DNA of 12,960 bases from Cloacimonetes bacterium UBA3541 (GTDB taxonomy: Bacteria; Cloacimonadota; Cloacimonadia; Cloacimonadales; Cloacimonadaceae): the NCBI GenBank assembly GCA_002376725.1, contig DFOM01000003.1, forward strand, positions 1 to 12,960, written 5' to 3'. Position 1 is the first letter of the stretch; every line of letters starts with the position of its first letter. Of the stretch, positions 7,663-12,960 are shown piece after piece. Both the position numbers and the translations under genes were made by a program. Under the pieces are notes generated by a model. The model searched no databases. It had not been told where the DNA came from and saw only the letters and a list, made by a program, of their open reading frames with translations.

Positions 7663-10600
7663 CTATTTCATTAACATCATTTTCTTAGTATTTGTATAAT
7701 CTTTAGCTTCCATACGATATAGATAAATACCGCTGGCAACATTTCTACCCTGATTATCTTTCCCATTCCAGACAATTTGATGTTTTCCAGAAGGAAGTTC
7801 CGTATCTATCAGTTGTTTAACCAGCTGTCCTTTTAAGTTATAGATATTAATGCGAACTTTGCCTGATTCCTTAAGGGAGAAGTTAATAGTAGTTTCTGGA
7901 TTGAAGGGGTTAGGATAATTTCCTTCCAGTGTTGTTACCACAGGAACCGTTGCAGGATCACTATTTGGAACCGTTGTTATATGAATAGGTATGGTTATTG
8001 AGGGATTATTTATATCATTGGAGGTAATAATCATCTCTAAATCAAGTTCAACTTCTGTTTCGGGCGCAGTATAAGTTAAAGTATAGATTCTTGCCTCACC
8101 CACAGGGATGCTATAATTATAATTATTTTCCAGCGGAAGTCCATTGTACAGAAGACCCATATCAGAGGGATAAGTGATGGTTCCAGTGAGCTCTACCGTG
8201 CCAACATTGTTGATAACAAGATCTGCTGAAACTTGGTCGTTAGGATGAAGTTCTAAGAAGTTAAACTCTGTCTGAGGCACATAAATTATAGCAATCTCAC
8301 CACTGGCAGCAATAGGGAAGATAACATCATCAATCCAGGCGCAATCATTACCTGAGGCTACAGAAATATCTTTGGAATAGGTCCATTTAAAAGTATGAGG
8401 ACCGGTGGTTACAGGATAGGAATATTGAGCCCAGGGTTGATTTCCACTCCAGGAACCCATTTCTGTGCCATCAATACTGAAGCGCAGGAAATCGTAATTT
8501 AATTCAGAAGAAACTTTACGCCAGAACTTGATATTACCGGCAGAACTGACATTCAGTGTAATGGAAAGCTCTGTACTCGCATTATTTCCTATTGTTCCAG
8601 ATTTTGCCATATAATTGCCAGAATGAGCATTTGCTGGATCATTCACCACTGTCCATGGTATAGTACTGTTATTTATCCAGGGATAAACACTAAAATCTCC
8701 AGTTTCAAATCCATCTCCATAAACTCCTATAGGCAAAAGAATGCAATGGTTAATGTTTATCTGTCCTGCAGAAATGGAAAGGCTTATAGGTATAATAATT
8801 CCATCTGGGATATCATGAGCAAGAGTAACAGAGAAACTAATAGGAATATTTACTCCAGCAGCCATCGTTGGCAACACAAAATAATCAGTGCTGAGGGTGA
8901 CAAAAGGATTATTTGCCAGGATAATCAGGGTTCCGCTATCTGTATTCATATGTCCAATATTGGTTATAGTTATTCCTACAGAGATATTTTCACCAGGTTC
9001 AAAGAAGTTATCGCCATCAGGGTCAAAGAGAATAGGGTCGCCAAATTGTAGTTTAGGTGCATTCACGATGATACTACGAGAAGTAGTCCAGGTATTAGTA
9101 CCATCAGAAACAATGATATCAAAGGGAACGGATAATTGATCCGGAATATAAACACTAATCAGCACACTAAATAAACCTTCCAGAGAGATGGTTTGATCTG
9201 GAAGAATATCAGGAAGAGTCTCTGTCCCATTTAAAATAGTTACATAAGGGCAGGTGGTAGCAAGAGTAGCAGTAAGATTAGCAGCAGTTTGAACGCCAAC
9301 ATTATGGAAAGTTAAATTCATACTGATAGTTTCTCCAGCTTCGGCAACACCATTAACATTAGGGTCGTTTACTGTAATCTGGCTTACAGTTACATAAGGT
9401 CCCACATTGGGAATAACCTGAACATTGGCAATCATTGGTCTGCGTAAAGAACGAGTTAATACTATCTGAGCAGTTCCAGGTTCGGTAAAAGGAGTGTAAT
9501 TGAGAGTGAGATTTCCAGAGGCATCAGTTAAACCGACTCCGTGCAATTCATTATTCATTGAAATTGCCACATAAGTATAGGGGTCAGCAGTGATCTCTAA
9601 GGAACTAAGTCCTAAGAAGATTGTAGCAGGAGGAACATAGCTGTTTTGAGTAGGAATTCCGAGATAAGGGATCAAACTCGGATCACCCATATTGGAATAT
9701 ATTTCCCAGTAATAATTGATTCTGGGGCTATTTGCTTGAACTACAGCCATATTTCCCATAAAAATGACAGCACCAACACTATTGCCCCAATCTTCAAAGG
9801 GTTCATTATGGTCATGGAACATTGCATCATAAGCACCAGTGTGTCCAGGTACAAATGGTGATCCCGTTCCTACGATTGGAGGTTTATAACCTACTCCCCA
9901 ATAATAATCTTCATCCCAGTAAGTACTATCGGTTCCACCAATATAGGAAACGGCACCTTTATTTTCTGCTCTTAACCAGGCTTCTCCAAAACAGACACCG
10001 ATATCAAAGGCATTGGTAAGGCAGCAATTTCCTACCACTACTGGATATTTATTTGCATTCTGCAAGCTATTAATATTGGAAATAGTGAAAGAAGGATTAT
10101 ACCACGAGGTTTCACTTCCATGAGCAGTATAGTTTACATAACCTACACCATTGGATACTTCATTAATTATAGAAGAAGATGCGCTTTGCGATGCCGGATA
10201 AAGATAGGTGTGAGAGGTAATACCGTGTTCAGGATTAAAATAGTTATTTACTGCATAATTAATCTGACCATTTGCATGAGAGGGTGACCAGTATGAATCA
10301 ACACCAGCAATCATAGTTACTTCACTTAAATAGGTATCACTGGGCATAGTATACATTTCATACATTAAGGTTTTATTAACTTGATTCGTTACTTCAGCTT
10401 CAGTTGTGGCAGAGAAACGTCCAAAATACATCTCTGGGATAAAATCAGTGCCTTGTAAACGAACATAGGTCAAATCTGTAATATGTCCACTAGGACTGGC
10501 AGAAGCAGGGTTGGCAGGAACTTGTGCTACATCTCCAACAATCAATAAATAGGACGGAGCAGGATTTTCGGTAGTAGCAGAATTCCAGATGTTCTGGATA

Positions 10601-11463
10601 TAGGTCTTAATGGAAGAAGTAGTGGTTCCTGTTTCTGTAGTTGTGGCAACAATAACATTATACCCTTCCTGAGTTTTCCAATTTACAAAGGGTTGCAGAG
10701 CATTTACAAAATTTGGTGGAGTAATAATTAAATAACTCATAGGATAACGATTCAGACTTGCCCGATTAGAATCAGGATTCATCAGGATATTTTGTAGCAT
10801 AGAATCAAAAGCTGGAGAATAAGTCTTGGCTCTTAATTCATTGGTTGAAACTAGGTCTGGATGAAGAAATTGGACATTAACTTCTGCACTATAAATTACT
10901 TCCATTGCACCTGTTCCAGGATTATAACGAATGGGAGTAAAATCTAGAGCATAAAGATGATAGCCTCGCATATAACCAAGATCAGTAACCTGAATAGAGG
11001 GGAAATCTGTCCAGTTTTGACTTTGATAAAATTCCTGGTTAACAATGAAAGGAACAGTTGCCGGGTCTACACTTTTAGATACAGGTTCCTGTCTTGGAAT
11101 TATGGGATTATTTATTCCTTCAGCTTTCAGGTCTATATTCTTACGCAAAACTGAGTTTATACTTGCTTGAACCTCAGATTCTTCAGGAACACTAAAAATC
11201 TGTCGCAAAAGGGGAAGCTTGGGCAGACCTATAATATTAGTGGTCGCATAATCAGCTACCCATAAGTCAGTAAATATTCCTTCCGGAGTCTGTATTTCCT
11301 GAAAATCAAGCTTTTCTATACGGTAGCTAACACTCAACCCATAATCATTACTATTAGTTACCACCGCAGCGGTAGGAGTGTTGCTCAGCTTAATGGAACC
11401 TTGAGCGGCAAAAACAAATGTCACCAAACTCAAGATTAGGATGATTAATAAATGCCTTTTCAT
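7663..11463 (-). CDS. Secreted Kgp-like (lysine-gingipain-type) C25 cysteine peptidase
   Basis: 1266 residues. Layout: signal peptide about 1-20; propeptide about 21-238; catalytic domain about 240-600; gingipain-type Ig domain about 605-690 (YVAISMNNELHGVGLTDASG closely resembles the Kgp Ig domain); CARDB-like repeats about 691-802 and 803-915; MAM-like module 916-1050; Ig-like domain about 1055-1165; sorting domain 1171-1266 ending KMMLMK. The core resembles P. gingivalis Kgp: PEMYFGRFSA, IAGVDSYW, NYTAHGSETSW, VVGNCCLTNAFD, CFGEAWLR, TYWDEDYYWGVG, YYWEIYSNMGDPSLIPY. Asp389, His448 and Cys481 match the catalytic Asp388, His444 and Cys477. Thr446, Asn479, Trp516 and Asp519 match the S1-pocket Thr442, Asn475, Trp513 and Asp516, so lysine specificity is predicted. 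SD AAGGAG (11469-11474) supports the ATG. It is the first gene of the pair. The family and Kgp-type are strong; the type IX export route is inferred. Confidence 0.9.
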   Translation of the reverse strand: MKRHLLIILILSLVTFVFAAQGSIKLSNTPTAAVVTNSNDYGLSVSYRIEKLDFQEIQTPEGIFTDLWVADYATTNIIGLPKLPLLRQIFSVPEESEVQASINSVLRKNIDLKAEGINNPIIPRQEPVSKSVDPATVPFIVNQEFYQSQNWTDFPSIQVTDLGYMRGYHLYALDFTPIRYNPGTGAMEVIYSAEVNVQFLHPDLVSTNELRAKTYSPAFDSMLQNILMNPDSNRASLNRYPMSYLIITPPNFVNALQPFVNWKTQEGYNVIVATTTETGTTTSSIKTYIQNIWNSATTENPAPSYLLIVGDVAQVPANPASASPSGHITDLTYVRLQGTDFIPEMYFGRFSATTEAEVTNQVNKTLMYEMYTMPSDTYLSEVTMIAGVDSYWSPSHANGQINYAVNNYFNPEHGITSHTYLYPASQSASSSIINEVSNGVGYVNYTAHGSETSWYNPSFTISNINSLQNANKYPVVVGNCCLTNAFDIGVCFGEAWLRAENKGAVSYIGGTDSTYWDEDYYWGVGYKPPIVGTGSPFVPGHTGAYDAMFHDHNEPFEDWGNSVGAVIFMGNMAVVQANSPRINYYWEIYSNMGDPSLIPYLGIPTQNSYVPPATIFLGLSSLEITADPYTYVAISMNNELHGVGLTDASGNLTLNYTPFTEPGTAQIVLTRSLRRPMIANVQVIPNVGPYVTVSQITVNDPNVNGVAEAGETISMNLTFHNVGVQTAANLTATLATTCPYVTILNGTETLPDILPDQTISLEGLFSVLISVYIPDQLSVPFDIIVSDGTNTWTTSRSIIVNAPKLQFGDPILFDPDGDNFFEPGENISVGITITNIGHMNTDSGTLIILANNPFVTLSTDYFVLPTMAAGVNIPISFSVTLAHDIPDGIIIPISLSISAGQININHCILLPIGVYGDGFETGDFSVYPWINNSTIPWTVVNDPANAHSGNYMAKSGTIGNNASTELSITLNVSSAGNIKFWRKVSSELNYDFLRFSIDGTEMGSWSGNQPWAQYSYPVTTGPHTFKWTYSKDISVASGNDCAWIDDVIFPIAASGEIAIIYVPQTEFNFLELHPNDQVSADLVINNVGTVELTGTITYPSDMGLLYNGLPLENNYNYSIPVGEARIYTLTYTAPETEVELDLEMIITSNDINNPSITIPIHITTVPNSDPATVPVVTTLEGNYPNPFNPETTINFSLKESGKVRINIYNLKGQLVKQLIDTELPSGKHQIVWNGKDNQGRNVASGIYLYRMEAKDYTNTKKMMLMK
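7666..7953 (-). other. C-terminal sorting domain of the Kgp-like peptidase
   Basis: Residues 1171-1266 carry the same pattern as the other peptidase: NYPNPFNPETTI, VRINIYNLKGQLVKQL, NVASGIYLYRMEA, ending KMMLMK. Both proteins are therefore likely cargo of one export system and end up in the same place. Confidence 0.8.
8314..8718 (-). repeat. MAM-like module, copy in the Kgp-like peptidase
   Basis: Encodes residues 916-1050, homologous to the module at 4521-4916. The block around FWRKVSSELNYDFLRFSID and NDCAWIDDVIFP is the best conserved stretch outside the C-terminal sorting domain. The catalytic domains are much more diverged from each other than these modules. Confidence 0.7.
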
Positions 11464-11557
11464 TATATCTCCTTATTTATTATATATCTACAAAGTTATA
11501 TCTAGTATAATGCAAATTAAATTCCTAAAATAGAAGAAAATTAGATTCATATTAATT

Positions 11558-11586
11558 CTTTTAAAATAAGATAAAGTTTTTGTCAA
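11558..11586 (-). promoter_or_regulatory. Candidate sigma70-type promoter of the peptidase pair
   Basis: On the - strand a perfect -35 TTGACA (11581-11586) is followed, after 17 nt, by a weak -10 TAAAAG (11558-11563, 4/6). It would give a leader of about 85-90 nt before the ATG at 11463. A closer TATACT (11504-11509) is a better -10 but has no recognisable -35 at 17-18 nt. The -35 is visible; its use is inferred. Confidence 0.4.
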
Positions 11587-11684
11587 TAGATTTATTACTA
11601 ATTTGTTTTTTAAACTTATAGTACTTCCAATCGGATTATGTCATATACAGCGTTAAAAATTATAAACTCATTCAAGATTTTAAA

Positions 11685-12240
11685 ATGGATATAAGAAAAA
11701 TTGAACTTCTCGCTGAAATTAATACTGTAACTGCCAATTTGCTCAGTTGTGAATGGTTACTCAGAATAATGTAATAGTAGTTACCGATCTGACTAATACA
11801 GTGAACTTCGTACTACTTCCCAGCAGTACGATTATTATAGTGGAGGATAGTTTTGAAATCTATGAGAACCTTGCTCTGATCTTTGCACCCTGGACCTGAG
11901 TGGTACTTATGAGATAAGTGGATTAAGCTTCCCCAATTGCTATTGTCCTATGGCATACATCATCTTTGTGTCCTTAGCTACATTTCTTCCGTTTATCGCT
12001 ACAGATGTAACTCATACCGGTTCTAAAGTAGGGGTTTCTTTTGTTAAAACTTCCCCTCCTAAAGAGTAATTAACTATATAGAAATAAACGCTACTGTAGC
12101 TTGTACTGTATGATGTTGATAAGGATAATAAATGAATAGTTGATTACATTTGTACTACCTAGTCACACTTAGATAACCTGCTGGGCGCGCTATTATGTAA
12201 CCTCTTAGGAATAGAAAGATTGAAAGTAGGTGTCTCCCAC
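11685..12240 (+). pseudogene. Possible decayed coding remnants in the 981-bp gap
   Basis: Between 11464 and 12444 there is no intact gene, tRNA or CRISPR array that I can see. Three overlapping short + strand frames run in succession: 11685-11774 (MDIRKIELLAEINTV...), 11753-11899 (start MVTQNNVIVVTDLTN) and 11866-12069 (LDLSGTYEISGLSF, then ATDVTHTGSKVGVSF). Each shifts frame relative to the last. After several stops, LLGIERLKVGVS follows near 12199-12234. None has a Shine-Dalgarno sequence. The hydrophobic/Thr-rich, beta-rich look recalls the secreted proteins nearby and would fit an inactivated cell-surface gene. Chance open frames of this length in AT-rich DNA are a real alternative. The - strand also has a short coherent frame near 12230-12320, so the direction is not certain. 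The outer parts of the gap are extremely AT-rich and hold the promoters. Confidence 0.25.
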
Positions 12241-12380
12241 TGCTGAAATCAATCCAACCGATTCACTATCATCGAGTGAAATATTTCCTGTATAGCACTG
12301 ATGAGGATATCAGCACACCGTAAATATGTAGCATTTTTAACATCTTCTAATTATTTTAAAAAAATATTAGTAGATTTTTC

Positions 12381-12409
12381 TTGACAATTTTAAGCTTATA
12401 AACTTTACT
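12381..12409 (+). promoter_or_regulatory. Candidate promoter of the secreted protein gene at 12445
   Basis: A perfect TTGACA (12381-12386), a 17-nt spacer and a weak TTTACT -10 (12404-12409, 4/6) give a leader of about 30 nt. The perfect -35, weak -10 layout mirrors that of the divergent peptidase promoter. A TATAAA at 12397-12402 is too close to this -35 to be its partner. Confidence 0.4.
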
Positions 12410-12430
12410 AAAATTGTTATAAATATTTAA

Positions 12431-12437
12431 AAAGGAG
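12431..12437 (+). promoter_or_regulatory. Ribosome binding site of the partial secreted protein
   Basis: AAAGGAG ends 7 nt before the ATG at 12445. The ATG is followed at once by a clear signal peptide, so the start is well supported. Confidence 0.8.
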
Positions 12438-12444
12438 AACGATA

Positions 12445-12960
12445 ATGAAACGACTAATCATAATTTTAGCGATGGGATTGATTATAGGACTTTCTTTTGC
12501 TGGTATTGATGAGTATTATACCTTCAATGCTACCAACGGAACCTACACTCCTATCGTGGGAACCAATGCGGGTATTTCTTCTGATGATGCAATCTCAGCG
12601 GCAATTCCCATTGGCTTTACCTTCCCTTATGGGGATTATATCTACAATGAGGTTAAGATTTCATCTAATGGCTGGATTGGTTTAGGTACTTCTCAAACGA
12701 GTAGTAACCTTACCAACAACTTAACTTCTACTACCATTGTCCCCGTTGTAGCCCCTCTTTGGGATGACTGCAGCCTGGCAGCAGGTAGCTGTGAATATCT
12801 AGTTTCAGGCACAGCACCCAATCGTATTTTTACCATTCAATATACTAACCTTAGATGGAATTATAGTTCAACTTTATCCCCTTTTTTCAATTTACAGGTT
12901 AGATTATATGAGAATGGTAAAATTGACTTTGTTTATGGTTCATCTACTGGTAATCCTAAT
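12445..12960 (+). CDS. Secreted protein with N-terminal beta-sandwich domain (5' part only; runs off the window)
   Basis: 172 codons are open to the last base, so the C-terminus is missing. Residues 1-19 (MKRLIIILAMGLIIGLSFA) form a signal peptide, probably cut before GIDEYY. The mature part has the pattern TFNATNGTYTPIVGT, then AIPIGFTFPY, then VKISSNGWIGLG, then VVAPLWDD, then IQYTNLRW and FNLQVRLYENGKIDFVYG. This is an N-terminal domain style common in large secreted or surface proteins of FCB bacteria, where it usually precedes Ig/FN3 repeats and a type IX sorting domain. No enzymatic motif is visible and I do not assign a function. It is transcribed away from the peptidases and has its own RBS and a candidate promoter. 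The existence of the gene is firm; its role is unknown. Confidence 0.88.
   Translation, partial: MKRLIIILAMGLIIGLSFAGIDEYYTFNATNGTYTPIVGTNAGISSDDAISAAIPIGFTFPYGDYIYNEVKISSNGWIGLGTSQTSSNLTNNLTSTTIVPVVAPLWDDCSLAAGSCEYLVSGTAPNRIFTIQYTNLRWNYSSTLSPFFNLQVRLYENGKIDFVYGSSTGNPN

Noticed and set aside
8623..9139. Overlapping + strand frames of up to 142 codons inside the Kgp-like gene.
   Set aside because: These are antisense shadows of the domain-rich - strand gene. There is no SD and no recognisable motif.
11809..11919. Two small hairpins in the gap: CGTACT/AGTACG (11809-11830) and ACTTAT/ATAAGT (11905-11919).
   Set aside because: Six-bp arms without a T-tract or known RNA motif are common by chance.
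12175..12240. The decayed frame LLGIERLKVGVS resembles the LGIExPKVG segment of the phosphotransacylases at the left end, hinting at a ptb relic.
   Set aside because: The match is only a dozen residues and the nucleotide similarity by eye is weak (about 19 of 32 positions). Flanking frames do not match, so coincidence is likely.
11464..12444. Searched by eye for tRNA, CRISPR repeats, insertion-sequence ends and riboswitch-like leaders.
   Set aside because: No T-loop consensus, no spaced direct repeats, no terminal inverted repeats with target duplications and no recognisable riboswitch core were seen.
12497..12685. A 62-codon ATG frame on the + strand inside the last gene.
   Set aside because: It is out of frame with the signal-peptide-bearing gene that starts at 12445, which has the SD and a coherent product.

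Overview
The window looks like a piece of an AT-rich, anaerobic, protein-fermenting bacterium of the FCB superphylum. Candidatus Cloacimonadota (Cloacimonas-like) is my best guess. The reasons are inference: a tandem phosphotransbutyrylase pair suited to 2-oxoacid fermentation, very large secreted multi-Ig peptidases ending in a 'NPFNP...KGQLV...ASGIY' type IX-secretion-like sorting domain, and the overall codon style. No rRNA or marker gene is present to prove the lineage.

Region 1 (208-3768, + strand) is a four-gene operon whose genes overlap end to start: two divergent phosphate butyryl/acetyltransferase-family genes, rpiB (ribose-5-phosphate isomerase B) and glyA (serine hydroxymethyltransferase). 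The junctions are TAGTG, ATGA and GTGA, each with a strong Shine-Dalgarno sequence, so translational coupling is likely. A hairpin plus T-tract follows glyA. GlyA carries an unusual insert of about 14 residues between two active-site segments.

Region 2 (3867-11463, - strand) holds two giant secreted cysteine peptidases of family C25 (gingipains), transcribed from 11463 towards 3867. The promoter-proximal one resembles lysine-gingipain (Kgp) and the distal one resembles arginine-gingipain (RgpB). In each, the catalytic His and Cys lie 33 residues apart, and the specificity-pocket residues recalled from the P. gingivalis structures are largely present. Both share the same long tail: gingipain-type Ig domain, two CARDB-like repeats, a MAM-like jelly-roll module, another Ig-like domain and the sorting domain. 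An 11-bp perfect stem-loop lies between them.

Region 3 (11464-12444) is a 981-bp stretch with no intact gene. Its edges hold plausible divergent promoters, each with a perfect TTGACA. Its centre (about 11685-12240) carries short overlapping frames that look like decayed coding sequence. Region 4 (12445-12960, + strand) is the 5' part of another secreted protein that runs off the window.

Together the genes suggest extracellular cleavage of protein after Arg and Lys, followed by intracellular amino-acid metabolism: Gly/Ser/C1 exchange by GlyA and acyl-CoA to acyl-phosphate energy conservation by the two transferases. That functional link is inference; the two blocks converge and are not one transcript.
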